The notes under the pieces are model-generated. The model had not been told where the DNA came from. It made no database searches and saw only the letters and a list, made by a program, of their open reading frames with translations. DNA of 64,000 bases from Mauremys mutica. Its lineage: Eukaryota > Chordata > Testudines > Geoemydidae. Location: positions 31,013,340 through 31,077,339 of the forward strand of contig NC_059077.1 in the NCBI RefSeq assembly GCF_020497125.1, read 5' to 3'. The translations under genes were made by a program, and so were the position numbers. Position 1 is the stretch's first letter. The number at the start of each line of letters is the position of its first letter. Shown here piece by piece: positions 22,481-34,410 of this stretch.

Positions 22481-25308
22481 TTCAACATTTCTCAGTGGCA
22501 TATGGACTAAAAGGACAATTCATGGCTACAAGCAAAAAGTTCCTACTGTAGGTCTGAAGAAAACTGCTTCAGGAACTGCTTGTCCGATATTATAACCATT
22601 CTGAAAATTGTTGATAACCAAGTAGCAAGCTATTTCCGCCCAGTGTTAAGTCCTTGGTTGACCTTAACATCTGAAGTGGCATTAATAGCAATCTGTAACC
22701 TCTGCAGAGTTATTCTTTACCTTTCATGAGCTTATCTGCGTTGATAAGGTTTTCTAAATTACTTCATAGATCTTTGAATATTTACAAATTGTGGCAGAGG
22801 GGAAATAATGCACCTGGTTGTGTTCTATCTACATGCTTTGAATTTGTGTTAGGAAATAACATTCACAGTTTTGTTTGTCTGCTGGTATGAACATTAAGGC
22901 TAGATCCACAAAGAGGACTTAATAGTTCGGCATTACAGTGCTTAATTTTTAGGTGCCCTGCCACCTAGTGGAGTCCACAGTTCTGAGTCTTCCAAATGTT
23001 CAATATAATTTAGGCCCTGCTCTCGGTCCCCATTGAAAACGGAAGGAGTTTTGCCATTTATTTCAGTGGATGCAGCAGTAGGTTTTAGACAACAATTGGG
23101 AGGAGGTTAATGATAGAAAGGGGAAAAATACAGAATGTCAACAGCATGATGCATACTCCAAGGCCCTCACTTTTCAAATTTTGGCACGGTACTTGCTGTG
23201 CTTAAATGTAGAACTTTGGGGGACGAGTATGGGCAAGGACCTACTAAAATTACTGATCTTTGTGCCCTGATGTAAACTGATCCTGTGCACACCTGTCAGA
23301 TACATGAGCCATGAAAACATCCTTTTAAAACACCATTCTGCAACTGCAAGGAATTCACTTTCCCCTCACAAAAGGGAATTTCCAGTATCAGATGATTTCA
23401 TGTGCCATAAAGTGAACAAGCTGAGAAAGAAGAGGCTTCAGGTGGCAGGGGAGGGTGAGATCATTTGGCAACTATAATTTTTCTTTTCATAGATGCGTCT
23501 TTGTTTCACTAACTTGAGGATTTAGAACCTGATTTTGATAAACATATGGTAAATGGATGTCTCTATGGCAAATAAAAGTTAAAAAGTAGTCATCCTGTGG
23601 GTATCAAATATAGGCCAAGAAACTTCTCAGTCACGAAATCCACCCCTACTCCTCTCAGTCTTCTTGATAAAGGAATGTGAGGTGGGTCAATTATGACTTC
23701 TTTTGATTGGACAAGGGAGGAATGAGGCTCTTATGTCTCACTTGTCATATGTGTAGTAACTGGCTGTATTCCCAAGTCCCTTGGAACTAAGTGAGGAATT
23801 GCAGTGTTGCCAATGTAATGTGCAACAACCTGCATCATTGTAGATAAGATCTAGTTTATATAGACAAAATCATTATGAATTTGAAAGAAGCCATCATTTG
23901 TTCAGCTTTCTTGTTCCTGTATTGAGAGACTCGAAGACAGACTGACACGCTATACGTTCTAATCTCCATTTTTGCATCTATTCTCATTTGGGCTACAGCT
24001 ACCCAGAGAGCAAAACCCGCCTGCTTGGATAACTGTAGACTAGAGAATAATCTTTTTATCTCAGATGGGACTGATGATCCCATGCAACAGGGAATGGTAT
24101 TGATAAACATTCTGGGGGCCTCATTCTGCTCTTATAAATCAGGAGTAACTCCATGGAAGACAATGGAGTGACACTGCTCTAATAAACTGGATCATCACAC
24201 CTTACCTGTGTCAATGGGTCTCGTCTGTTCATTTAGCAATCGGTTTAGAAATCATTCTCCTCTTGCATACACCAGTTTCATATTGGTGAAACTCCATTGT
24301 CTTCAGGGGAGTTACTCCTGATTTACACCTGGGTTAGTGAGAGGACAATCAGATCCATTATCTATTTTTAACTCCCCTTGTTCTCTTTTGTCTCTCCACC
24401 TCACTGCATTGTACTTGGTTGTTCATAACAGGTCAAAAATGTTTCCTCCTTCCTGATTTGTACTTTGCACCTCCCTCTGCTCCAGCTAAAGGGCTGGAGT
24501 AAGTGTTAAATAAGAAAAGCAGAACTCTCAGATTGAGATAAACATAATGTGCTGGCAAGTGAGAAAAGATCCTTTGTCAGGTACAGTGTCTTAGGCTCCT
24601 GCTTCTATTTTCTCTCCATCTCTTTTTCTGCCTCTTTTAGCAGCATAAGCAGCAGCTGTTGCCTCTCATTCTACAGCTAAGTTTCCAAATATATAATGAT
24701 TTTAATTTCTATCAGCTGCAGAGTGATCTCCCCTGCCTGCTGATTTTCCTTAATATTCTAGGACTCTCAGGGAAACCCTGTGACTCTGTAGCCATAAGAA
24801 TTCTATCTGCCAACAGATGCAGAACTGCCTGATACACAAGTATAGTTTTTTAAGTATAGTATTCACCCACGAAAGCTCATGCTCCCAAATGTCAGTTAGT
24901 CTATAAGGTGACAAGACTCTTTGCTGCTTTTACAAGTATAATTTTAAAATCTAAATAGCTGTAATGACTCTATGAGCCCAATTCAGCTCTAGTAAAAGCA
25001 AGTGTGGCTTCCATAGACTTCACTGGAAATTTCACCTGCTTATGACAGGGTTGAATATGATTTAATGTGTTATAGGCTTATTTGAAGATAGTGGGATATA
25101 TTCAACCCTGGCCTAGAACATGTGCAACCCCACCGAAATTAAATGGGGTTCAGGGGATAGAATCTAGGATGATTTCCACCTATCTGGGCATTCTTCAACT
25201 TCCATTCATCAGGAAACTTTGCCTCTTCTTCCCGGAGGAGGACTTCACCACAGTGACCCAAAAATTCATCAGCTCCAGACTGAACTACCTTAACACTACG
25301 TTTAGAAT
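22481..25308. other. Unassigned stretch with old palindromic repeats
   Basis: 22481-22720 may hold further R2 debris. 24117-24180 and 24280-24356 are two opposite-facing copies of a short old repeat built on TCAGGAGTAACTCC and GGAGTTACTCCTGATTTACA. 22890-22985 contains another dispersed reptile-type repeat fragment (AGATCCACAAAGAGGACTTA, GGTGCCCTGCCACCTAG). No gene recognised. Confidence 0.45.
24836..24940 (+). mobile_element. Penelope-like repeat, 5'-truncated (copy 4)
   Basis: TATTCACCCACGAAAGCTCA through GTTAGTCTATAAGGTG to TTTGCTGCTTTTAC matches the dispersed unit, lacking the 5' strand of the hammerhead-like core. ACAAGTATA occurs on both sides (24836-24844 and 24932-24940), consistent with a ~9-bp target duplication. 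Confidence 0.8.
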
Positions 25309-27480
25309 CATAGAAATGTATGGCTGGAAGGGACCTTGAGAGGTCATCAAGTTCAGCCCCTTGTGCTGAGGCAGGACCAAGTAAACCTAGACAACCCCTG
25401 ACAGATGTTTGTCCAACCTGTTCTTTAAAACCTCCAGTGATGGGGATTCCACAACCTCCCTTGGAAGCCTATGCCAGAGCTTAACTACCCTTATAGTTAA
25501 TATTTAACATAAATCTCCCATGTCACAGATTAAGCCCATTATTGCTTGTCCTACTTTTAGTGGACATGGCGAACAAGTGATCACCATCCTCTTTGAATAA
25601 CAGCCCTTTACATATTTGAGGACTGTCATCAGGTCCCCCCTCAGTCTTCCATTCTCAAGAACAAATATGACCAGTTTTTTTAACCTTTCCTTACAGGTCA
25701 GGTTTTCTAAACTTTTATCATTGTCGCTCTCCCCTGGACTCTAGGAAAGATGTGAATAAATGGGATAAAGTGTGATGCCCAGAACTGGACACAGTAGTCT
25801 AGCTGAAGCCTCACCAGTGCTGAATAGAGAAGGACAATTACCACCCATGTCTTACATATGACATTCCCGTTAAGGAATGATATTAGCCCTTTTTGCAACT
25901 GAATAATATTTTTGAGACATTCAATTTGTTATCCACTGTAACCCCCAATACTTTCCAGCAGTGCTATCAGCTAGCCAGTTATTCCCAATTTTGTAGTTGT
26001 GCATTTGATTTTGCCTTAAGTGTAGTACTTTGCACTTGTCTTTTACCTTGTTGAGTTCAGACCAATTCCCAATTTGGCAAGATCATTTTGAATTCTTATC
26101 CTGCCTTCTCTAAACTTTATGTCACCTGCAAATGTTATAAGCCTACCATTACCCAAGTCATTAATGAAAGTATTGAACACTACCAGACCCAAGACTGACT
26201 GCTGTGGGACCCAGAAAGATATGCCCTCCTATTTTCACAGGGAACCATTCATAACTACTTTTAGCACAGTGTTTCAACTTGTTGTGCACCCACCATATAG
26301 TAATTTCATCTAGACCCCATTTTTCTAGTTCACTGATGAAATTGTTATGTGGGACTGTTTCAAAAACCTTAATAAAAATCAAGATATAATCACATCTACT
26401 GCTTTGTCCCATCTACTTAGCTAGTAACCTTGCCAAAGAAGGAAATTAGGTTGGTTTTGCCTGATTTATTCTTGATAAATACATGCTCACTATTCCTTAT
26501 CACCCTATAATCCTCTAGGTATTTACAAATTAATTGTTGAATAATTTGTTCTAGTATCTTTCCAGGAATTGAAGCTAGTCTGACTGGTCTATAATTGCTC
26601 AAGTCCTTTTTGTTCCCCCCTTTTAAAGCTAGGTACTAAGTTTGCCTTTCTCCAGTCCTCTGGGACCTCACCCCTCCTATATGAGTTCTCAAAGATAATT
26701 GCTAATGGTCTTGAGTTTACTTCAGCTGATTCCTTAGGATGAATTTCATCAGGCTTTGATTACTTGAATGCATCTAAGTTATTTAAACATAGTTTAACCT
26801 GTTCTTTCCCTATTTTGGCTTGTGTTGCTTCCCCCCTTGTTGTTAATGTTAATAGTGTTAAGTATCTGGTCACCATTAACCTTTTAGTGAAGACTGTGGC
26901 AAAATAGGCATTAAACACCTCATTCTTCTTGATTTCAGTTATTAGCTTTACTTCCTTATTAAGTAGAGGACCTACTTTTTTCCCCTCTTTGTCTTTTTCC
27001 TAATGTATTTGAAGAACCTCTTCTTCTTGTCTTTTTTTCCACCTTGCTAGGTGTATTTTGTGCCTTAGTCTTTCTGACTTTGTCTCTACATGCGTGTGCT
27101 ATTCTTTTGTACTCCTCCTTAGCAATCTGCCCATGTTTCCACTTTTTGTCATATTCCTTTTTGATTTTCAAGTCATTAAGTTTACCTCTTTCTATTCTTT
27201 CTGTCTTTTCTTCACACTGGGATAGTTTGAAGTTTTGCCTTTAATATTGTCTCCTTGAGAAACTGCCAGCACTTGTAAACTCCTTTAATCCTTAGATTTT
27301 CTTCCCATAGGACATGACCAATCAGTTTTTTGAGTATGTTAAAGTCCACTTTTTTGAAGTCTAATGTTCTTATTCTGCTGCTCTCATTATTTTCTTTCTT
27401 TAGAATCATGAACATTTGAGAACAAATGTGAAAATAAGGTAGGGAGTCCTTGTATGGAATACATCTATTTGCCTCTCCAT
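25309..27480 (-). mobile_element. CR1 LINE, 5'-truncated, minus strand
   Basis: The 3' end lies at the left, with the CR1-type terminal AGAATCATAGAAATGTATGG. Read on the minus strand, CR1 ORF2 pieces appear in order. LDFKKVDFNILKKLIGHVLW is in the endonuclease-RT linker near 27380-27320. KEYDKKWKHGQIAKEEYKRI is near 27165-27100. NYRPVRLASIPGKILEQIIQ is near 26590-26540. VFETVPHNNFISELEKWGLD, the degenerate form of the RT box with F-D-T-V-P-H, is near 26380-26310. All are broken by frameshifts and stops. The left 850 bases correspond to the CR1 C-terminal region and 3' UTR. The right (5') boundary is approximate. The divergence suggests an old insertion. Confidence 0.85.
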
Positions 27481-27489
27481 TTGTTGGTG

Positions 27490-27910
27490 AACTAGGAAAA
27501 ACAACTGGCCAAGTGTGATGAGTGTTCTGAGCCTGATGAGTCATCCCTGAGCTTGAGCCCAATGACTTATCCCAGAGCCTGAGTGTTCTAAATTTATTGA
27601 GTCATCTGAAGTAATTACCTGCAAGCCCTAAGGGTCCAGCCAATCCACAAGCAAGAGTCAAACCAGGTGATCCCAAGGCAGGTATATAGGCTTCTAATGA
27701 AAACAGCTTTTCTGGTCTGTTTAACATTGCTACTGAGAAGTGTTCTTAGCTATCTGGTAGTGCTGATTGCTGGCATCTGCTCTGGCTTGTTACTTAGCTG
27801 TCCTGACTCTAGATCTCATTTCCATTTATGTGACAGTTTGTAGTATTTTGGTTAAAACAGTTAAGTTTTGAGTTTGGGGGTAATAAAATGCTGCTATTCA
27901 TGGAATGAAA
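27490..27910 (+). repeat. Possible solo LTR or promoter-bearing repeat
   Basis: Partial internal repeats (GAGCCTGATGAGTCATCC, GAGCCTGAGTGTTCT) are followed by CCAGCCAATCCACAAG and then TATATAGG about 45 bases later. GGTAATAAAATGCTG, with a poly(A)-signal word, comes about 200 bases further on. This CCAAT-TATA-AATAAA order fits an LTR, but I could not define matching termini, a primer-binding site or any gag/pol sequence. Confidence 0.25.
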
Positions 27911-30900
27911 GGATAAAAGAACTGCATGAGCTGTGCCTGATATGAGGCATTACTGTGAGTGAAGTTGCAGCCCGGCACATTTGGGTAAGGGAGTGTGGAC
28001 AGGACTGAAGGGGGGGAGGGTGAGAATGTGGGGGTGGAGGGAAGGGACACCTATGTGTAGCTGGGAGTGCCTCTTCAGTGGTAGGGCCTCTGTTAAGGAT
28101 CCTATATGCTACTGATCTTTCTCTGAAGACTAGCTCAGAGGCTGCCTCAAGACAGCAGATGGCTTTGAGCTGGCAGGATGAGCTAGGTGGTAAGCTGAGT
28201 TGAGACAGTGGACAAAACTGAACTGAGGTGGCAGATAGCATAAAGGCAGCCCTTGGGAAGATGACAGTACTGAGGAAGCTTGAGCTGAAGCTGCAGAGAG
28301 CCACAGCCAATTTGAGGCACTCTGATGTTGGCCTCCCTACCTAGCAAATAAAGCTGAAATTACTTCAGCAGGGTCAAGTGGTAAAGCCCCCAGAGCAACC
28401 CAGACACGACTTCCCTTAGGGGCTGGAGGCTGACCTGCCAGAAGTCTAGGACTCCTTCATCTCTGGACAACAGACTGTGAGTGGGGAAGCTGGAGAGTGG
28501 AGGGAAGTGGCTAGAATATATTAGCCACTCACAGCTGCAAGAGGAGGATTGAGGCTGGGATTATTGCAAAAACACCCTGGAGAGTGGGGGTTGGGAGTGG
28601 TATCTCATAGTGTTAATGAATTTGTTGCTGGCTTTCTCTTTTTTTTTTCCTGTTACACACACACAAGTGCATGCACACTCCCTCCCCGCCCGCCAATTCT
28701 TTGGTTTAGAATCTCAGACTCAGTGCTTCAGCGTGATCCCTAATCCAGGGATGCCCAGGGTAGTGTGTGTATATGGTTTCCCTGGTTTCTGGGTGGGTGG
28801 CTCAAGCCTACATTCATCCTGGCTTCAGAACTAACCACTAGAAAATTGACATATGCCATTTTGCTGCCAATACCTGACAGAAGTGTTGCAATATTATGAA
28901 TTTATCTGCTTACTAATGTGTGATATTTCTAAGAATCTATATTTGTCTTTATCGTGACAAAATTATGCTTAATACATTCTGAAGTTCATTGGAGTTGCTT
29001 CAAAGGTAAACCATTGACTTGGGAAATCCTAGTTTTAACTCCCACTTGTTAAAATGTCATTCTTGCTCATCATCTCTCCAGCTCCATTCCTCTCTCCTCA
29101 CTCTATGGCTATGCCTACACTGCACACCAGTAGTGGGGGTATGTAGGGTACATGCAGCTACAAGTCACATTGAGAAGCAAGTTGCAACCCCACTCAGGTG
29201 TGTAGCTACATGTATCAGTGAAAGTGTCAGGCAGGGAGGAGGCAGTGAAAAGCTCCAGCAGAGGAGAGGCAACAGGACACTACACTGCTATTTTTAGCAA
29301 TGTAGACAAGAAGGCACTTCTTGAATGAGTAAAGAATTGTATAGGGAACATAGCCAGGTACATATCCACAGGCTTCAGGTGTGTCTTTACTTTACTCACC
29401 TAATCAATGCCACACTGCTATTTATACCCATGGAGTTTTTGTGGGGGAGTACCCATGTATGTCCTCTACACACACACAAGTGTGCTGAATTTTTTTTATA
29501 GTGGTGGGGTGCTGGAAGTCATTGAACCAAACTGTAAACCCTGTGTATGATGGAAACCACTTAAAGCAGCATCCCTAGTTTCAGTCGCTAGGCTACACAC
29601 TGCCAAAAAAAGTGTACAGTGTATACTTAACTTTGTTTTCAAGTGTCCTGCCTATCTGAGCCTTTTCTCAGTTACACAAGTAACAATCTTAAGTAATTGT
29701 AGTCTGTTCATCTGTGTAGCATGGTATACTAATCAAACTTTTTTTAAATCAGTCAGCATGGGGATCCCAATGATTATTTATATTTGCCCATATCTCTCTG
29801 ACAATAGCAGAGAGAACAGATGAAACAATATCTTAAACCTCATCAGTGTGTATTATGCCAGTATCCTCCTCAGACTTCCATATCTTTGCTGCAATTTACA
29901 GGACTTGTTGATCTTCTGTTACTCACCCCTAGTTATTCCTTTCTTGAAACATGAAATCTCAGAATCTTGCTCCTGAACGGATTTGCATAGGCATACAAGA
30001 GCAGCTTGCTGAAGCAACATTTCTCTTGCTGTTAGACAAAAATAAAGCACAAGCCTCATTAGTACGAGTAGAAGCTGTATTAGGAACTTGGAAGATATAG
30101 GGCTTATTCCTCAACTGATGTCCATTGGACTAAAATGGAGCAACACTAGTCTGAAACAGACTTACTTTTCTTCAGTGTCTTAAGAAAATATTATATCAGT
30201 TGTTCGTCATTTAGGTTGCAGAATAAGGAAGAATCAATATTCTGTATATGGGGTTGTATATTTAAATACACAAATAGGCATTTCTCCATCTCTGTCACTA
30301 AAACAGAGGTTAATGGTCTGACAGACAAACTTTCTTAGTGTATATTTGTAATTATGTGGTTTCAGTGTCTTAGGGATAGAATAAGATGAAGCATAAAAGT
30401 TCCACAGTGTGTGTACATTTCGAATTCATTTCTTTATTTCTAACTTTTGCGGTGCTGCTTCTGTCCTCACACCCTTAGGAACTCCCAGCTGGAAGAGGGG
30501 AGTTTCCAATTTTAAATAGTGGTGGCACAACAGATTCTACTTGAAGATCAAAGTTGCAGAGTATGCTATAGACCAAATCCTTTTTGATTTACTCATGCAA
30601 AACTTCCATTGCATTAGAGAGATGATCAGGCTTGGATTTAAGAATCTTGCAACACATTAGTTTGTGATACAACACAAGTGGAAGTGAGGTACCAGAAGGA
30701 AGCAGTGCACAGCTTTAAAAACAGTAGATGTGCTTCATTTGTGGTAAGAAAAAAAGTGACCAATAAAATTCTGTTCTCAGGTAACCACATGCCTCTATAT
30801 TGTGCTCTAGTGATATGCCCAGAACTCCAGCAGATATGAATGAGAAAGGGAATAGAATACTGAAGTTGATATCTGAAATATAAATCCAGGAGCAATAAAA

Positions 30901-30934
30901 TACATGCCTTAGATGGATAAAACTTATATGACCC
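27911..30934. other. Unassigned stretch
   Basis: No gene recognised. A 138-codon minus-strand open frame (27894-28310) is serine/proline-rich low-complexity translation of a G-rich tract and is judged spurious. A TTTCTCTTTTTTTTTTCC tract and a short CACACACA run occur near 28638-28680. 29105-29480 begins with GGCTATGCCTACACTG and has CACACTGCTATTT repeated. It may be a worn Harbinger-type non-autonomous element, but its right end was not found. Confidence 0.4.
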
Positions 30935-31155
30935 CCATAACTGTAGTATCTGAGCACCTTACAATCTTTAATGTAATTATCCTCACAACACACCTGTGAG
31001 ATAGGGCAGAGCTCTTATCCTTGTTCAACAGATGGAGATCTGAGGAACAGAGAGGCTAAGTGACATGCCCAATGTCACAGAAGAACCCTGTGGTGGAACA
31101 GGGACTTCAATACATGTTCCATAAGTGCCTTAACCACTGGGTCATCCTTTTACTA
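30935..31155 (+). repeat. MIR-like SINE relic
   Basis: GTAGTATCTGAGCACCTTAC, then TTATCCTCACAACACACCTG, GAACAGAGAGGCTAAGTGAC, TGCCCAATGTCACA and CTTAACCACTGGGTCATCC follow the whole order of the ancient amniote MIR-type repeat. The match is clear by eye across about 200 bases. Confidence 0.7.
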
Positions 31156-32585
31156 CTGATAGTTGAGTTTTGGCAAGGTGAAACAGTTCATTTTCAAATT
31201 AACTGGCTGTTAAACAATTTGAGACAGACTCTTTCCAGCTCCTGTACTTTCTTAACTGTAGGAGAGATAGGAGTGTCAGGGAGCAGGTTCCTGCTCCCTG
31301 ATTCTTAGGGCCAGCCACAGATCTGATGCCACTTACCAGCTGACAGGCAGCTCTGAGATCCACTACTACCTAAAGGTGGTTCTTGAACCCTGCACCATTG
31401 GAATTAGGTTAACTGGAGCTCTGTTGTACTTTCTTCCCTAAGCCAAAGGGGAATGCACAAAACCCAGAGCTGGCAAATTTATGCCAGTTGTGAATTTCCC
31501 TTATGCTGGGGCTTTGCATGGCCACTTTTGTTTCCCCTGTCCTTGCATTTCCTCAATGGTGAAATAGGCCAGACCTAATTAGATAATTTGGTGCCACTCT
31601 TTAAAGGTGTAAAAGAAATGCCCAGAATAGGGTCAATGCGGTGTAATAATCAGCAGACATTTTTTGAAAGGGAAATAAAGGCCAGCACTCCCATCTAGGA
31701 CACCTGCTATTAAAAATATTATTATTTTTAAAACTTAGGAGAAAAACATTTCTTTCAAAATATTAACTTTTGCGTATTGTGCCAAAGCCCATGAGAATTG
31801 CCATTTCTGTGAAAATGTACCCCGATTTCTCAAATTCTCAATTAGCACATGCTAAATTGAGACTCGCTTTGATTTGGCAGCTAAATTCTCAGAAGAGTAC
31901 ATCTGCACTGAGCATGCTCCACTGCAGGGCTACAGAGGCTGTGCAAGACTTTCCCTGTGGTGCTAGACAGAGCATTTTGGAGAAGGGAGTCCCTGTCACC
32001 TGTGCTCAGTACTCCTTCTACTGGTGCCCAGGCTGCATGATGGAGAAAAATACTGACTGGAATGGATGGAGAGGGGTGGAAATGAGTGGGGAGGGGACAC
32101 AAGGGTAGGGAGTTGCAGAAAGATGGAGAGGAACAGAGAGGAGGAGACAGGAGCTAGGGGTGTGAGACATAATGCATATGCATAAAGGTGGCAAATTAGA
32201 TCACACAGACAACCTTAATTCTGACACTTCCTAACTTTTGAGTCCTTGGCTTTGCAACCTTAATATTCTGTAACAAACTTTTTTTGGACATAATGGTATC
32301 TGACACTGAGAAATGGTAATCTTGACAAAACAATTTATGATGAATGATGCAGAAAATCTTAAAAAACATGAAGGTGGATGAAATTGTGATATTGAATTTC
32401 CTCCTCTGAGCAACTAGTATGATTTTGCATGGCACAGGATAGACTTGAATAGGGTTGAAGCTCATGTGGACAGATTGGAGAAGGTGGTAAAAAAGCAATT
32501 ATAAAGATTTAGATATATATAGATATATAGAGAGATATATAGAGAGAGATATATAAAACTATAAAACAATCCACAAAAGCTTTAC

Positions 32586-32619
<34 letters not shown>

Positions 32620-33523
32620 GTTCAAACTGCTTGAGTGGGAGTGCCTAGTTCTTTGCTTTGTTTAATTCTCAAACAATAGGCAATTGTTGAAAGCCAAGTT
32701 AAAGTTAAGCAAGCACAGTCTAGCCTGGAAAAGAACTAGTACACCGTATCCATATCAACCTCTCTCACAGTTTGGCTCCAATTTCTTTTCTTTCGTTTTG
32801 CTACAATGCCTAATATCAGACCCTCACAAAACAACAATCCTACTTAGCACAGTTCTTATTCAGAGAAATTCAATCTCTGCTTTAGCTTTGGATGCTGTAA
32901 TAGGAACAGTCAGGATGAACTGTGGTCTTCTGTTCACCTTCTTTCAGTACCCCAGCATTTTAACCTTTCCTTTTCCAAAGCCTTTTTCTCAAAAGCATGG
33001 GATGATTAACGAGAGCAGTTTTCTCCTAGATTCAACAATCATGTGTTCTTCTTGCCCATCTGTCCTTGCATAATTACAGCAGCGCTGCTCATGCCAATGT
33101 TTAAGGTTGTGTCAGCACTTCCATTATAAATCCCAATTTTCAGGAGTTTATAATAGGCTTGTGCATTTGGGCGGAATTGAAGAGAGCTGAAAATCACGCT
33201 AGTCAGGGTACCGAATCCGAAACATGAATAGTGATTTGTTTTGGGCTAGGTTCCATATTTGGCAAGAAAGAGTAGCCTGGAGCAAGCGCAAGTGAAGCCA
33301 GGGAGATTCAAGCGTCTGATAGTGCAGCTGAGCTTCACATAATGTTGGAGAGCAGTGCAAGAGCAGATCCAGCTAAGTCAGAAAGTCTTTCATAGGCCAG
33401 CCAAGTAATGTTCCACTCTTGGGAGTAGGCCAAGGCAGAGGAAGAGGAGAGACCCGAAGCAGGGCTGCGGTTAAGCCTGTAGCGTGCGCTTGTTCACGCT
33501 CTCTCTCTCTGCGCCAGTAGTTC
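31156..33523. other. Unassigned stretch with AT microsatellite
   Basis: No gene recognised. An AGATATAT-rich tract (about 32507-32560) and a (TA)n run (about 32588-32618) are present. From about 33150 to 33520 the sequence becomes less AT-rich, with purine-rich segments and CpGs, ending in a CTCTCTCTCT tract just before the ATG at 33525. This looks like a 5' UTR but cannot be proved from sequence alone. Confidence 0.45.
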
Positions 33524-33524
33524 A

Positions 33525-33644
33525 ATGGCTGACTTGCTTTTTCATGAAGAAAGCTCCAAAATGTTGCAGCTAATAACCATGTACTGTCCTACAGATGTGG
33601 ACTCATTTGTTGATTCTTTTAAAGAAGTTTTAAGTGATGATTCT
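33525..33644 (+). other. Possible 5' coding exon of unknown gene, cut by a hAT insertion
   Basis: An ATG in good context (TTCAATGG) opens 40 codons reading MADLLFHEESSKMLQL, then PTDVDSFVDSFKEVL and SDDS. The frame is acidic and natural-looking, unlike the low-complexity frames nearby. It runs straight into the hAT element starting at 33652. No convincing splice donor (AG|GTRAGT) lies at its end. I do not recognise the protein. It could be a first exon, a fragment of a retrocopy, or chance. Confidence 0.25.
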
Positions 33645-34242
33645 GGGTGCCCAGGGCCGGTGCAACCATTTAGGCAAACTAGGCAGCCGCCTAGGGTGCC
33701 TAGTGGTTGGGGGGTGCCTAAAAGCCCACTCAGGTGAGGAGGTAGAGTGGAGGTGAGCTGGGGCGGGGGCCCGAGGCGGGCCACCCTCAGTAACGGGGGG
33801 GGGGCGCACAGGGAAACCGCTCCCTGCTCCAGATCACCTCCACTCTGCCTCCTCCGCTGAGCACACAGCCCCCACTCTAATTCTCCTCCAATCGGCGCAG
33901 CAAGCCTGGGAGGGGAGGAGAATTAGAGCGACACCAGAGTGCTCAGCGGAGGAGGCAGAGCAGAGGTGAGCTGGGGAGGGTTCCCCAGGCGGGGTTAGCT
34001 GCCGTGGAGGTGGGCTCAGATACTGCGGGGGCGGGGAGGGGTGTCTCCGCGGGCAGGGTTAGCTGCCATGGGGGGGAGGGGGTGTCTCCCCGGATGGAGT
34101 TAGCTGCAGAAGGAGGGTAGCTGCTGAGGGGGGTGGCGGACTCCCTGGGTGGGGGGGCTGGATTAGCTGCCGCGGGGAGGGGGTGCAAGGTGGAAGTTTC
34201 ACCTAGGGTGCGAAACTTCCTTGCACCGGCCCTGTGGGTGCC
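33644..34242. mobile_element. Non-autonomous hAT-type element with perfect 8-bp target duplication
   Basis: The element runs 33652-34234. Its ends are CAGGGCCGGTGCAACC on the left and TTGCACCGGCCCTG on the right, as inverted repeats. It is flanked by identical TGGGTGCC at 33644-33651 and 34235-34242, the 8-bp duplication of the hAT superfamily. The interior is GC-rich. It holds an inverted pair around 33833-33890 and 33907-33965 (built on GCTGAGCAC and GTGCTCAGC), and several GTTAGCTGC...GGGGTGTCTCC units resembling a minisatellite. No transposase is encoded. Confidence 0.88.
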
Positions 34243-34410
34243 TCCATTTTTGGGTGCCCACGTGGATACTTAAAGGGGCCTGATTTCTTAGAGGGTGGGT
34301 GCTCAGCACTTCCTGAAAACCAGGCCTTCTGAAAATGCTCAAGTTAGAAACCTAAAAGTCGAAGCACCCAACTTCACTAATGATTTGAGCTTCAATTTTC
34401 AAAAATGACA
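34243..34410. repeat. Old imperfect palindromic repeat (target of the hAT insertion)
   Basis: TTTGGGTGCCCA, then AAAGGGGCCTGATTTCTTAG, CAGCACTTCCTGAAAACCAG and GAAGCACCCAACTTC form an imperfect hairpin, with GGGTGCC on the left and GAAGCACCCA on the right. The same type of short hairpin repeat is common in reptile genomes, but I cannot name its class. Confidence 0.45.

Noticed and set aside
27894..28310. 138-codon minus-strand frame as a gene
   Set aside because: It is a serine/proline/histidine-rich translation of a G-rich tract, with no motif and no family resemblance.
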